Assembly: GCA_030581615.1 (NCBI GenBank)
Contig: JAKTTT010000062.1
Coordinates: 1-64,000, forward strand
Source of the DNA: Alloascoidea africana
Taxonomy: Eukaryota > Ascomycota > Alloascoideomycetes > Alloascoideales > Alloascoideaceae
DNA length: 64,000 nucleotides
Reading direction: 5' to 3'
Shown: positions 23,122 to 33,777 of the stretch, piece after piece
Position numbering within the stretch: position 1 is the stretch's first letter
How the letters are laid out: every line of letters starts with the position of its first letter
Notes under the pieces: generated by a model
Told to the model about the DNA's origin: nothing
What the model saw: the letters and a program-made list of their open reading frames with translations, nothing else
Database searches by the model: none
Made by a program: the position numbers and the translations under genes

Positions 23122-24239
23122 ATGAATAATCTCAGAGACAGATTCTCTTCTCTTTCTCTGTATGATGTGAAGTCTGTAATTAGGAAAACGCAAAACAGTA
23201 AGATCTTTATTCTTGTCCTTTGTGTTGGCTAGGACGAAGCGAATTTAACGCATTCTGGAAAGTCGTATATAACTATAGTGCACTGGAGGCCAAGGTCAGA
23301 GACGCCACAAACACCGATCCATGGGAAGTTAAGAACAGTGAGGTCCAATATCTTGCAAATAGGACATACTCTATAAAAGACTGTGATGAAATTCTGAACT
23401 TTCTTTTCAAAAGACTGAAAAGTGCAGCACCATTTTGTGCATTTGTAAACGCTAGCAACCCCAGCCCAAGAAAGTCGAAGGAGTTACCGAACAATAAATG
23501 GTGGAGTATACTGAAATCAGTGAAACTTTTGAGTTTGTTGATAAAACTGGGATCACCAGAGGTTCTCACCTATACAGCCCGGTTGGAAAATTCAGTGGTA
23601 GTACAACAGTTATTGTCGTTTAGGTATATCGATCCGATAACCGACACAGATCACGGTTTGAAGATCCGCCAAACGGCAGAGGAGGTGATCAAGTTAGTTG
23701 ATGCTAAAGCCTACTACAAATCAGAGCGTGAGAAGACTCTGAGAGAGTTTAGAAAATATTCACATGTTCCCCAAAGCAGTGTTAGCATGACCAGCTCTTA
23801 CTCGGATTCTGCGGATTTCGCAGACTCAAATGCTCAAAACAGTTCACAGGATTTTTCAACTTTAAGGGATCGAAGTTCAACGTTGGTATCTTCAGGTATC
23901 AACTATTTTTCAAACTACAGGGGGCTAGATGAGTCTAGAAGAAGCAATAGACCGCCTTCATCCGATTTTGATGGTTCTGGTCCGCAGCAATATTACGATG
24001 GAGAGCCTGAGCGGGAAAATCATCGTGACTCAGGAGGTGATTTCGATTTTAAAAAGCATAGGGCCAGGCATTACAGAAACAACTCTTATCCAGCGTATAG
24101 GGACAAGTTGGATGATGACGATGAGAACATGGCAAGACCAAAGGGGTTTGGAAATTCCTCTCGCTTTGAGCAAACTGATACTAACAAACATGAACGAGAA
24201 CAGAAAGAGCCGCCTGTGGCCAACCTTATTGATTTATAA
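23122..24239 (+). CDS. ENT3: Epsin-like ENTH protein (Ent3-like)
   Basis: Clathrin adaptor accessory protein that binds phosphoinositides through an ENTH domain at Golgi/endosome membranes. Exon 1 is 23122-23197 (SLYDVKSVIRKTQN). Exon 2 most likely starts at 23263, so the junction reads TQNIVYNYSALEAKVRDATN, collinear with yeast Ent3; the product is 350 aa. An earlier in-frame acceptor at 23232 would add ten residues (see findings). ENTH spans about residues 12-150. The linker is Ser/Asp-rich and the last residues are LIDL, a clathrin-box ending also found at the tip of yeast Ent1. No NPF or UIM motifs are obvious, which favours Ent3 over Ent1/2. It follows cyclophilin on the same strand. Confidence 0.8.
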
Positions 24240-25299
24240 AAGTCTTTTCGTTTTCATTGGACTTAGCGTCCACGTATTATTTTTACTCCACGTGTAGCAT
24301 TATAGGAACTCTATTTTGATTTTGGTAACTCACAGGATGGTGAGAACAAAAAAATGGTTAGTTAGGTTCTTGAGATACTTGTAAATGATGGACATCTATG
24401 AAACGGTTAACAAGTTAAGAGAGTTTGGGACAAGTAATAGTTGATCTTGAAGATCAGCCTGTCAGAGACCAATCACCTAAGAGCAAGTTTCTCCAAGCGA
24501 TCCACCGTGATCTGGTTGAATAAACTAGGTTTGTACCAGGCAGCTTGCTCGCGGCATCACTGTAGGTTTTGAGTCGTCATCAATCTTTTCAAGATTTTGT
24601 TTCTCTACATTTTATTGTTGTTTGGTGTTGGGCTTCCTGACTCCGGTTCAATTTATGGCCACAATCGGCCCAGAATTTGTACTGCAGTGTTCTGCAACTT
24701 CCCCGAGAAGTGAAAATAATAATTGGCGATCGCTAACGTGAAATGATTCACAGAGAGTTGACTCGTCGGCTGAGCTCTACGGCTCCAGCGGTGGGGTACA
24801 GGGGAGTGTCGGAAACCATTTAGGCATGATTCATCAGGGATTCGAGAGAAGCCATTGCCATCGCGCGTAACTACGTTAAGGAAGACAAAAGTACCAGAAA
24901 GGTCAAGAGCTATTTTAACTCCATAGTTTCAAAGCAAAGCCCGGCAATCTATACACAGACGATTTGTGGAAAATGAAAGGAACTGGTGGAGCTGGACTGC
25001 CGCCGAGGAATCGCGATGAGGCATTCTTCGCTCCTGTTTACCCCGGAAAAAGTCCGTCCTTCCGCCCACGCCATGCATGTTACCCCAGATTCTCCCCGGA
25101 CTGTTGAAATAAGAAATGCCGCCAAGATTGCTCATATCTCAGAATTCCCGAGTTTATATAAAGCCATACTCTACCTCCCCATATTTGTGACTCTTATCTC
25201 CCTTTTGTCGCACTTTATCCGAGTTCAATCCTCCTCCTTGGAAGCAGATTAGTATTTACACCCCCTTTTATCTCTTATATTATCACTAAAGATAACAAT
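24240..25299. other. Intergenic region, about 1.06 kb, promoter of the F-box/WD40 gene
   Basis: This separates two plus-strand genes. A TATATAAAG box lies near its 3' end, with pyrimidine-rich sequence after it. No tRNA or spliced gene was recognised. A stretch around 24740-24860 is more GC-rich and structured-looking but has no paired tRNA boxes. Confidence 0.4.
25155..25163 (+). promoter_or_regulatory. TATA box of the F-box/WD40 gene
   Basis: Canonical TATATAAAG about 137 bp upstream of the ATG at 25300, a normal yeast spacing. Confidence 0.6.
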
Positions 25300-26679
25300 A
25301 TGGACCCGCTGGAAACTTTTCCTCCCGAGGTATTTTTGAAAGTAATGGAAGGTCTATCCTGCGTCCAGACAATCTCAAGAGCCTCTTGCGTTTCAAGAAA
25401 ATGGAATTCTTTTGCCCAAGATAACTCGATCTGGAAAGCGCTGTGCGAGAACGAGCGTTTTGAAAGCCCATCAGCATTAAAGTCCGATTCCCTATTTTAC
25501 CAGCGCCTTCTTTCTTCAAATGATTCCACTCTTATAAATCATGATTTATACAAACAGTATGCAAAATTTAACCATCTTCTGAAACGGGAATGGAAAAAAG
25601 GAGGGAAAATCGTCTCCAATGTCTCTTTCACTATCGACAATGGATCTTCTAACACTTTTGGCCATGCACAAGTTTCTGAAAGCCACGTAGTGGTTCCTGT
25701 TACAAGCACAGTAATGTCCCGTAGCCAGCATAGCATTCTTGTTTACGACATCCAAAGCGGCCGAAAAAGCAGTTTCCCCTTACCGGTCACATCTCCGCAA
25801 GGTGACTCGGATCTCTCAGCGGTGCTGATCTCAAAAGACCTTCTTTTTACAGCGCAAGATGATTTTGCAATTCGAGTCTGGGATCTTAGAAGCGGTTCTT
25901 TACAACATGTTCTTAGGGGGCACCAGGGTTGCGTCAACATTCTGAAAATGGCCACAGACACGAAATTACTATCAGTTTCTCAGGATGGAACAATTCGGAT
26001 GTGGGATATACAGAAAGGAACTTTCATCAAAATTCTAGGGACGCATTGTAATCCTATGACCTGTATAGACATTTCCAAAAATATTGTGGCTACGGGAGAC
26101 GTAAAAGGGACCGTTAAAATTTGGTGCTTGACTACAGGCAGACGTCTGAATCTGGTTAGGAATCACTTTTTGCAGAGATCCGTGTTTATCACTGCAGATG
26201 AACAACACCTTGTTTGCCTTTCGAGATATGGCTCTTCGAACGTTTGGAATATCAACAATGGAGAAGCGGTTACCGAATTTGATTGTGAGGATATAGTTTC
26301 CGCTAATTATTTCCATGGAATAGACACTAAACAGAGAATTTCTACTGTTGTTACTTCAAGAGGGAAAGTCCAATCCCTTGACATTGCCTTGAAAAAGATC
26401 ATACAAAACTACACAATTCCTCCTAGCAATGGATTCTTATGGCCAGTACTGGATGTTAGCTTTGAGCGGAAACTAATCGTTACGAGAGGATCAAAGCCAG
26501 AGGAAATAAAGTTTTGGAACTTGGCTACGGGAAAGCTGATCAGAGTGTTGGAGCTCAACTACGAAGTTAGCTCAGTCAAAATAATACCTGAAAAACATTC
26601 AATTGTTGTTTGGGGCATTGACATGTTGGACAATAAGACGCACCACCTACAAATGCTTAGCTTTGTCCCAGAATACTAA
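25300..26679 (+). CDS. F-box/WD40 substrate receptor of an SCF ubiquitin ligase
   Basis: Single-exon protein of 459 aa. An N-terminal F-box (about 3-45: LETFPPEVFLKVMEGLSC, then SRKWNSFAQDNSIWKALC) would bind Skp1. WD40 repeats follow from about 150. The clearest are those ending FAIRVWDLRSG, GTIRMWDIQKG and GTVKIWCLTTG, which form a substrate-binding propeller. This is the Cdc4/Met30/Fbw7 layout, but the protein is much shorter than Cdc4 or Met30 and the propeller repeats are divergent, so no symbol is given. The substrate is unknown. The upstream TATA box suggests regulated expression. Confidence 0.8.
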   Translation: MDPLETFPPEVFLKVMEGLSCVQTISRASCVSRKWNSFAQDNSIWKALCENERFESPSALKSDSLFYQRLLSSNDSTLINHDLYKQYAKFNHLLKREWKKGGKIVSNVSFTIDNGSSNTFGHAQVSESHVVVPVTSTVMSRSQHSILVYDIQSGRKSSFPLPVTSPQGDSDLSAVLISKDLLFTAQDDFAIRVWDLRSGSLQHVLRGHQGCVNILKMATDTKLLSVSQDGTIRMWDIQKGTFIKILGTHCNPMTCIDISKNIVATGDVKGTVKIWCLTTGRRLNLVRNHFLQRSVFITADEQHLVCLSRYGSSNVWNINNGEAVTEFDCEDIVSANYFHGIDTKQRISTVVTSRGKVQSLDIALKKIIQNYTIPPSNGFLWPVLDVSFERKLIVTRGSKPEEIKFWNLATGKLIRVLELNYEVSSVKIIPEKHSIVVWGIDMLDNKTHHLQMLSFVPEY

Positions 26680-27301
26680 ATGTGAAGACACATACATTTG
26701 TTTTATCTTTTTTTCTGTTTTTTTAAGGAACATCATGGTTGACTTGAGTGCATATGGTCTTTTACGTCAAAGTCTTGTTGATACAATACTACATTTTATC
26801 TTTCTTTCAAAATTGATAGGTTAATATACTTGAATGACTAAGGTACAGTTTTGTAGGCTAGAATAAAAAGGATAAAAAGCGAAAAAGCAAGGACACAAAA
26901 AATGGGTAAAATAATCATGATTTCAAGCTTCGTATTGTAGGCACTTTCTTGTTTATCTAAGGATGGAAGAAAATGGCATAACTGTGTCATATCTGTAGAG
27001 ATCCGTCAGCTCAGTCACCAACATATAGTAGCAACAAAAGAACAAAAGAGAAGAGCAGTGATATCAACAATAATAAGAAGAGTAGACCAAAAAAAAGGAA
27101 AATTAAAAAGAGAGTCATAATAGCTGCAGAGATCCACTCACTATCTTTTGGAGCCAAGTCTTCAGAGATCAAAAAAAAAAAAAAAAAAAAAAAAAACACC
27201 GAAAAAAGGAAGAAAATATAAGAAAAGAAAAATTCCAGTTTTAAAAAATACAACATGTATCAGCCTGGGAAACACAAAAATGTGTGTTTGGCTACCAAGC
27301 C
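26680..27301. other. Convergent spacer with a 26-base A-run
   Basis: About 620 bp between the F-box/WD40 and NBP2 3' ends. It is purine-rich on the plus strand and holds an uninterrupted A-run at 27171-27196. No gene was seen. Confidence 0.5.
27171..27196. repeat. Homopolymer A(26)
   Basis: Uninterrupted A-run in the convergent spacer, read as T(26) just past the NBP2 stop. No upstream open frame or target-site duplication suggests a retrocopy. Confidence 0.8.
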
Positions 27302-28285
27302 CTAGTGCTTTAAATTTTTGTCGCCAGAAATGCTCAAATCCTTTAAGCTGATGTCATTGACGTTATTGTTATCATCATCACTTACAACTCCTTCGTCTAC
27401 CCAACCCTCACTATCTGGAGAATCTAAAATGGCTTCAGTTTTGATCAGGCTCGGCCTCTGTAGTAGATCGGGTAGTATTTGTACAGCGACTCCACCGTCC
27501 TTAACCTCGCCATTCTGCTGTTCATCTGGCACATCTTTCGAACATTGGTTAGGTGTATCATCATTCCGATAAGTTGGCACCAGCTCAACGTATTCTTCGG
27601 GGACAAGTCCGGTTTCTCCCGTTTGTGGATCTTCAGCAACCAGCCAGCCTTGACCATGACGGTAACTGACCCAGATCACCTGTCCTTCTTTTAAAGCCAC
27701 CTCATTGTCGTTTTCAGGTACAAAGTCAAACAACGCAACTGCACGGCCGTGGATCTCATCTGCAGAAGCCACGGAAAAGGCATATTCTTTACTTATCCGA
27801 TCACCAATTTCGTATGCTGTTATTACGGGACTAACCAGGTCAGCGTCCTCCTTCCATGGAGGCCCATCTCCAAACTCAAATCTTCCTGATAAGTAGTCAT
27901 CATCATCTGCATATCGACCGTCATTATAGTCCGTAGAATCGTGGGGAGGCCCAAAAAAAAGCGGATGACTCTCTTCATACCCATAATCTCTTACTATTGT
28001 GACAGACTCTTCAACAACAGCATTCGAAGAATATCGCAATTTCTTTTCCGTTTGATATGTCTGGGGGTGATCTTTCATTGGGCTAACCACTATAGATGGG
28101 GTTGTTGGGGTTTGTGCCTTGCCTTGTATATCCGAACCGGTCTGATCTTTTGTGACTGAGCCTTTGCCTTCGCTAGCAGGAGCAAACTCCTTGGCATTTG
28201 AGGTCGATTTTACAAAACTGTCAGCATTTGCTCTCGGCGCCTGTACAGCAAGAGGCTTGCCTGCCAAGTTTTGCGTGGCAGCCAT
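27302..28285 (-). CDS. NBP2: SH3 protein of the Nbp2/Skb5 family
   Basis: Adaptor that, in yeast, recruits phosphatase Ptc1 to MAP-kinase modules and binds Nap1. The product is 327 aa, longer than yeast Nbp2 (236). The single SH3 domain at about 182-240 is nearly identical to the family: GRAVALFDFVPENDNE, then YRHGQGWLVAED and TGLVPEEYVELV. The rest is acidic and disordered, with an N-terminal Ala/Lys-rich stretch. The ATG at 28285 follows an in-frame open region and gives MAATQNLAG. It is tandem with the SLS1-like gene upstream and convergent with the F-box/WD40 gene. Confidence 0.85.
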   Translation of the reverse strand: MAATQNLAGKPLAVQAPRANADSFVKSTSNAKEFAPASEGKGSVTKDQTGSDIQGKAQTPTTPSIVVSPMKDHPQTYQTEKKLRYSSNAVVEESVTIVRDYGYEESHPLFFGPPHDSTDYNDGRYADDDDYLSGRFEFGDGPPWKEDADLVSPVITAYEIGDRISKEYAFSVASADEIHGRAVALFDFVPENDNEVALKEGQVIWVSYRHGQGWLVAEDPQTGETGLVPEEYVELVPTYRNDDTPNQCSKDVPDEQQNGEVKDGGVAVQILPDLLQRPSLIKTEAILDSPDSEGWVDEGVVSDDDNNNVNDISLKDLSISGDKNLKH

Positions 28286-28834
28286 TCCTCCTAGTTATTT
28301 TGGGAGATGTAAAGGTCCGAATGATTGATTGATTGTTGTTGGCCGGGAGTGACCGTTCTTTTGTTTCAGTCGTTCAAAACTAAGAAATGAATGTTGAGAG
28401 GGTGTACAAATGTAAATAGCGAGTTTGTCCAGCAAGTTCTCGAACCTGAACTTGAACTGATCAATATTTTGGAGTTGTGACCACAATGAAGACAAATATA
28501 GACAGTTTGTGTTTGTTTCAGCTCACGTCCAGCTTTCTGCCGTCAGTATTTCACAATAATTCAAGTGAAAGAAAGTTTAGTGTCACAGTGCAAAAGAAAT
28601 AAAAGTATAAAACGGAAATGATGGTGAAAACGCGGCTAGAGCAGCAAAGTGGGAGATTTGAAGCAAGGAGTAATAATTTTGGCCTTCAGTTTGCCCGGAG
28701 TGACAAGATAAACCGGCCGGGTAAGCTTCCACTTCACTCAGTCGTCAGACCTAGATGACCACGATGTTCAAATAGTAAAACATTAAGCAATTTTTTTAAG
28801 CTTTGTACAGTGTATATGCCTCTGTCTATCGCCA
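28286..28834. other. Intergenic region upstream of NBP2
   Basis: About 550 bp between two minus-strand genes and presumably the NBP2 promoter. It contains a lone B-box-like GGTTCGAGAAC on the minus strand near 28440, with no partner A box. Nothing else was recognised. Confidence 0.4.
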
Positions 28835-31378
28835 CTAGTTGGGTCTTATAGCGTTTAGACTATTTACAAATTTGAGAGAGTCTTGAACAAGCTCCATGTA
28901 GCTTTCTCTGCTTATATCTCCTTCCCGTTCGTCTGCAATCAGACTGGCCTCAATCCGTCTGCCTCCAAGTACACCTCCTTCTATAACCACAAATTGGAGC
29001 ATTTTCCCTTGATATTCAAAGTCAATTTGTCGCCGATATTGCACGTTTTGGTACAAGTATTCCACTTTTTCTCCATTCATTATCAGGTTCACCTTTGGAG
29101 GGATATAAATGTTGTCATCTCCTGAGAAGTCTAGTCTAGCCTTCTTTAGGAATCTCCCAATGTCGGGCTGTGCTGGCTGTTTGTGGGCTTCATCAGTAGG
29201 TGTTTCGGACTCCATTGTCTCATCGCTCTGGTCAAGATAGTCTAAGAAATCCTCCTTCTCATACCCTTCACTCTCAAACTCATGCGGTATGAGATTTCCC
29301 ACATATGCAGTGGTTATCTTTATGTCTAGTGGTTTGTCGGGAAGAGACATAATAACAGACGATTCCAGTTCTGTTGAAACAAATCTAGCAGACTCCTTTA
29401 TTGCCACATTGTTTTTGTCAAGTTCGATCCATACCTCAACGGGTGGGTAGTTCTTGACATTGTCTATTTTCCCATCGTACGGGGAAGGTGTTAGCCGAAT
29501 CTGGATAAAGTAATCATGGTAGTCATTTTTTAGAGCGCCCAGGCTATCTTCTGTTGATTCAGTGTACAGCGGCAAAGACAGAACTCGGTCATGTACCAAG
29601 GGCACATTAGAAGAAAATCGGAGATTATGAGGAGCTTTGAGAGCAGAAATAACGGATTCAATATTATTAGTTGTTGGCATGCTGATGTCATGTAGCGCCA
29701 TTCCGAACGTTGTCATATATATTGGCTTATCCCAAAACTTTGGATCAACTCCTCTCACTGGAAGTGCCTTGAAAGATTTGATTGAATCTTGCAATTTATC
29801 GTAAGATGCATTTACCTCGTCTTCCAATATTGTGTCAGGTTCACTTTCAGAATTTGAGTCAGATATGCTTTTGTTTTCCAAAAATGTCTCTATTGAGTTA
29901 CCGACATCTTTCATAGATGACAGTACATTGGATAGGCTAAGGGCATCTTCTTTTGTATTTTGCAACTTTGGTTTCGCTGTTTGAAGACGTTTCCAGGATT
30001 TTCCTCTGTGGTGCCAACTGGTAGCATCCTCATCTAAAACGCTAAACAGTCTAGCACTGTCCAGAGGAGAATTTGAAAGTTGAAGTGATTGCATCCACCT
30101 TTCATTGTTCATGTTCTCTGACATTGCAGACATTATGAATCTCCTGACATTATCCAAACGGTTTTGGCCGAGCGAGTAAATCATATATTTGTCATGAGAA
30201 GGAGAAGCCTTCTCAAAGTAAACATCTGAAATCCTTTCAATGGTAGAAATGGGTATAGACTCATTTGGGAATAAATGTTTGATCTCAGAAAGTTCAATCT
30301 CCTCAGAGCAGGTGTTTGATAAAACCTTTGCCAATGCTGCCTCGATCCAATTACAAACGGCCTGTGTCCCTCTAATAGTCACTTTTTGTTCAAAGCCTGA
30401 TATCACAATTTTCGCACCACTCACTTTTGCCCATCTAGATAAAATTCTGCCACCTTTACTCATCAGTAAAAAGAGATCTTTTGTGGATAAAGTGATAACC
30501 TTCTCAACAAGAACATCAGCCACATCACTGATTTCAGAAGACACTTCCAGATTCCAGATATCAAATAGAATTAAATCCATTGCGTTCTTTTTTGTCATTC
30601 TACTGGGACTTCTTCCTACAAGCTCACTCAGATTTGTTCCTTCTGACATTCGAGAAACAACGTATTCCCTTAATTGTTTGGCTGAGTAGGCATTGTTGAT
30701 ATCTTTTCTCAATTGTTCGTACCTTTTTGTTGAAACCCTTTGGTTTTGAGGCTTCGAAGAGCTTATGCTACGAATGATAGTCTCCGGAGATACATCTGTT
30801 TCAAAAGTCATTAGCTTTTGTCTCTGAGCTTCCAGTTCTACCAGATCAAATTTTATCTGGTTTTCTGTTTGTTGTGCTCTCCGTCGATTTTGGAAAAACC
30901 TTGGAACTTTCCGTACTACTGCAGAAGACATAGGATCCAAAATGACGAATTTGCTTCGTCCAGACAAAGGCATTTCACTGCTAGATGATCCGTCAATTGG
31001 ATCTTGGTCGCTGGCGATGGCATCGGAGTTGAGGGTCTGTTCTTCGGAAGTTGGTGTATCGAGTGGCTTTTCCTCACTACTCCTGTTCAAACTCTCGTTC
31101 GGGATTGATGTACCGTTGCTTGTGTCCTTTGAAGTTTCTGAGCTCGAACTAATACCGATCAAGTTGTTCACCTCGCTGCTCTCATTGGAGTACTGTCTTT
31201 GAGACAAGAACCAAGCTTTTGTCTTTTCACGATGAGCCTCAATATGCCTGGAATTGGACAGAGCATATAACGAACGCCGATAACTGTACCCCGTTGTCAC
31301 TGGGGACCGGCATAAGAATGATATCCTTCCAACCGTCCCACCAGAACCCAAACCCTTTCTGGCAAGATTAGCTATCAT
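28835..31378 (-). CDS. SLS1: SLS1-like mitochondrial gene-expression protein
   Basis: Probable mitochondrial inner-membrane-associated regulator that couples mtRNA polymerase, transcripts and translation. The frame runs open to 31597 but has no ATG there and would overlap the divergent neighbour. The first ATG (31378) gives 847 aa with a typical matrix presequence: basic, Ser/Arg-rich, and a likely cleavage near SQRQYS (about residue 62). The central part has KH-like features (KGGRILSRWAKVSGAKIVISG). The C-terminal block ending GGVLGGRRIEASL resembles the Sls1 C-terminal domain. Assignment rests on domain order and motifs recalled from the family rather than an alignment. It shares a 149-bp divergent promoter with the RRN5-like gene. 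Confidence 0.62.
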   Translation of the reverse strand: MIANLARKGLGSGGTVGRISFLCRSPVTTGYSYRRSLYALSNSRHIEAHREKTKAWFLSQRQYSNESSEVNNLIGISSSSETSKDTSNGTSIPNESLNRSSEEKPLDTPTSEEQTLNSDAIASDQDPIDGSSSSEMPLSGRSKFVILDPMSSAVVRKVPRFFQNRRRAQQTENQIKFDLVELEAQRQKLMTFETDVSPETIIRSISSSKPQNQRVSTKRYEQLRKDINNAYSAKQLREYVVSRMSEGTNLSELVGRSPSRMTKKNAMDLILFDIWNLEVSSEISDVADVLVEKVITLSTKDLFLLMSKGGRILSRWAKVSGAKIVISGFEQKVTIRGTQAVCNWIEAALAKVLSNTCSEEIELSEIKHLFPNESIPISTIERISDVYFEKASPSHDKYMIYSLGQNRLDNVRRFIMSAMSENMNNERWMQSLQLSNSPLDSARLFSVLDEDATSWHHRGKSWKRLQTAKPKLQNTKEDALSLSNVLSSMKDVGNSIETFLENKSISDSNSESEPDTILEDEVNASYDKLQDSIKSFKALPVRGVDPKFWDKPIYMTTFGMALHDISMPTTNNIESVISALKAPHNLRFSSNVPLVHDRVLSLPLYTESTEDSLGALKNDYHDYFIQIRLTPSPYDGKIDNVKNYPPVEVWIELDKNNVAIKESARFVSTELESSVIMSLPDKPLDIKITTAYVGNLIPHEFESEGYEKEDFLDYLDQSDETMESETPTDEAHKQPAQPDIGRFLKKARLDFSGDDNIYIPPKVNLIMNGEKVEYLYQNVQYRRQIDFEYQGKMLQFVVIEGGVLGGRRIEASLIADEREGDISRESYMELVQDSLKFVNSLNAIRPN

Positions 31379-31527
31379 GTCTCTCCTCTGCACTGTGAGA
31401 GATGTCCGATCCAATTGGCCTCCCACATTGGAAAAAAAATCTGAACTGTAAAAGGGTTGATGTATGGGTGTTGTGAACACAATGTTGTGAATTAACGAGA
31501 AACTCGAAAAGTTGTTGTTAGCCAGCC
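31379..31527. promoter_or_regulatory. Compact bidirectional promoter, SLS1-like / RRN5-like
   Basis: Only 149 bp lie between the two ATGs, so both genes must share regulatory DNA. One product acts in mitochondrial gene expression and the other in rDNA transcription. Confidence 0.6.
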
Positions 31528-33777
31528 ATGACGAAGGCCCATAAAAAGGACCATCTTTCCCGGAATAATAATGGCAGAAATAGCGATTCTCGACCAAGTA
31601 AACGGCGGAAAACTAATGTGCCTATTCCAGAGGAAGTAAATGACGAAGAATTGGGCTCTGACGAAGAGTACGTCAGTGCGTTAAGTTCCAATGATGAAGA
31701 TGACAACAGTATTGAGGGGACTCCACAAGAAAGTACCATTAATGGAGACGCATCTTTGGTATATGACGCTGTTTCTAATCCAAATAACGAAACAACTGAA
31801 AGGTTCAAACACAAGTATTTTAAAGGAAACTATAATTATCTGTATCTATACAACACGGAAACTTCACAATTTCTGTCTGGTGTCACGCCCAGCTATTGTC
31901 AACCTGGTAGAGAATTAAAATCTTCGCGTATTGGAATTGAAGGTGATATCAATGTACTCGAGGAAGAAGAAAAGAAACAGCTTTTAAAAAAGATGCAAAA
32001 GAAAAAGAAAAAGATAAAGAAGGAGAAGCATAAGACAGATGAGCCAAGCGCGAATGGGGAAAACAAAGAAAATAGCCAGATCAATACAGATGACGATGAA
32101 TCGGATGCTGACTCTGAGCTTCAGGACCAAGTGGTAGAGGGAACACTCTGGACCAGACATGAAAAAGAACTGTTTTTCACGTATCTAGGAAGAAGATCGA
32201 AGCACAACTTGGCCTCGGTAGCAGCTGAGATTCCTACGAAAAGCCTGAATGAAGTGATTGTGTATTACAATGTTCTGGAACGAGATTTATTTTTAATGAA
32301 GTTACGAGGACTTCGAAAAGTTAGACATAAATCAGGATTATTGTATACGGACAAGCATTTTAAAAAACTTGTAAGGATGGATGAAATGCCAATTGCAGTT
32401 GAAATGAGCGAAAACTGGATAAGAATGGAAGAGTCTCAGTCGTACGCTCTGCTTGCTCTTGAAAGAAAAAGGCGATTAGACCAAGTCCTCCACGCAGACA
32501 GACGGCGACGGAGACGGACATCTAGCAATACTTTGGAGCCTCCAAGTCCAAAAGCAGAATCATTAGTGCGTCATCGTTATTCAGAGAAGGAGACACAGAG
32601 AAAAGTTGATAAAGATGGCCCAGATTTGAATGACGATAAAGAAGCGCTATTTCACGTTAAAAATGCATTTGAACTAATGAGAGTAGTTTATCTTGAGAAT
32701 CGCGTTGTGGAGCCACTGAAAATTACAGGGCTGCACATTGATAGAGATTCAGTTCAATTTTTTGAAGATTTAATAAGGTACGCAACAAAAAGGGTGCTGG
32801 CGGAAGTTATAAAAGTTAAAATGGGTGTGCCATGGTTTTCAGGTTCAGATATCAAGCTAGCGAAAGACGAAGACGGGAACGAGATTTTTGACTTGAAAAC
32901 CGAGATACCTGTAAGAAGGACTGATGTAGTGAAGGCAATAAGAAGTATGAGGGAGGATATGTTTGGCAGAAGGCCCTTATCGAGAGCGCTATTTTGGAGA
33001 GGAGTCAAAAAGAGATTACAATTTGAGGTGTCCACTAGTAGAGGATTGCTTAATGATGCTTCGTTTGAAAAGCACTTTTTTTTAAACACTGAAAACCTGG
33101 ACAGAATGATTGCACGGATTGACAAAGAGTGTGAAAGACAAGGATGGGAAAAAGAAGTTGATGATTTGGAGCATGAGGAATTATATGGCTCTATTGATGA
33201 CGATCAAGAGGATGGTGTTCGTTACTACCCTTGGAGGATACTGCGTCTGGCAGGCTACCAGGGGCATGAATCAAAGGGTAAAGGCAAAATGCAGCCTCTA
33301 AGTGATGAAGAGCTTCAACAGTTGGTGCTAGACGAAGAGACCAGAATGATGGATATTGTCGACATGCAGCAATCGCAGCAGGAAGAGCATATACTCCTAG
33401 TTTGGCTTTCAACTTTTGGCAACCCACCTTTGCGGTCTGATGAAGATGCAAATGTCGTGATAGCTGCTGTTCGAGAAGATATTGAAAATGAGAAATTAAT
33501 AGAAGAGGAGCTGAAAAATGAGTTATTAGGTGATAATTGCGAGGACTCGAGTAGCTCAGAGGAAGAAGCCGATGAAGTGTCCGATGAGCCTTCATCAGAT
33601 TCAGATTCAGAGGAAGAAGACGAAGACGAAGATGGTGAGCCAAATTCACAAGAGGGCAGTGACAAAGGAGATCAATCATCTAGCGAGGATGGAAAGGATG
33701 ATAGTGTGAATGACTTGGATTTAGAAAAAGTGGTTTTCAGCGGATTATATCATTATGCTGATTATCCCAAACATTGA
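31528..33777 (+). CDS. RRN5: Rrn5-like RNA polymerase I upstream activating factor subunit
   Basis: Probable subunit of UAF, which binds the rDNA upstream element for Pol I transcription. The product is 749 aa, about twice yeast Rrn5 (363 aa). A basic N-terminus precedes a SANT-like helix bundle at about 205-255 (LWTRHEKELFFTYLGRRS, then VAAEIPTKSLNEVIVYYN), the Rrn5 hallmark. A second conserved block contains histone-fold-like helices around 365-500. The last about 90 residues are strongly acidic (Glu/Asp/Ser runs). The ATG at 31528 is the first in frame. The main alternative is another SANT/Myb chromatin protein; the SANT spacing and KSLNEV block favour Rrn5. Confidence 0.65.
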   Translation: MTKAHKKDHLSRNNNGRNSDSRPSKRRKTNVPIPEEVNDEELGSDEEYVSALSSNDEDDNSIEGTPQESTINGDASLVYDAVSNPNNETTERFKHKYFKGNYNYLYLYNTETSQFLSGVTPSYCQPGRELKSSRIGIEGDINVLEEEEKKQLLKKMQKKKKKIKKEKHKTDEPSANGENKENSQINTDDDESDADSELQDQVVEGTLWTRHEKELFFTYLGRRSKHNLASVAAEIPTKSLNEVIVYYNVLERDLFLMKLRGLRKVRHKSGLLYTDKHFKKLVRMDEMPIAVEMSENWIRMEESQSYALLALERKRRLDQVLHADRRRRRRTSSNTLEPPSPKAESLVRHRYSEKETQRKVDKDGPDLNDDKEALFHVKNAFELMRVVYLENRVVEPLKITGLHIDRDSVQFFEDLIRYATKRVLAEVIKVKMGVPWFSGSDIKLAKDEDGNEIFDLKTEIPVRRTDVVKAIRSMREDMFGRRPLSRALFWRGVKKRLQFEVSTSRGLLNDASFEKHFFLNTENLDRMIARIDKECERQGWEKEVDDLEHEELYGSIDDDQEDGVRYYPWRILRLAGYQGHESKGKGKMQPLSDEELQQLVLDEETRMMDIVDMQQSQQEEHILLVWLSTFGNPPLRSDEDANVVIAAVREDIENEKLIEEELKNELLGDNCEDSSSSEEEADEVSDEPSSDSDSEEEDEDEDGEPNSQEGSDKGDQSSSEDGKDDSVNDLDLEKVVFSGLYHYADYPKH

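Noticed and set aside
27171-27196. A(26) run as the tail of a retroposed copy
   Set aside because: No coding or SINE-like body precedes it and no target-site duplication is evident; simple homopolymer.
28436-28450. B-box-like GGTTCGAGAAC on the minus strand
   Set aside because: No T-stem pairing and no A box upstream; not a tRNA.
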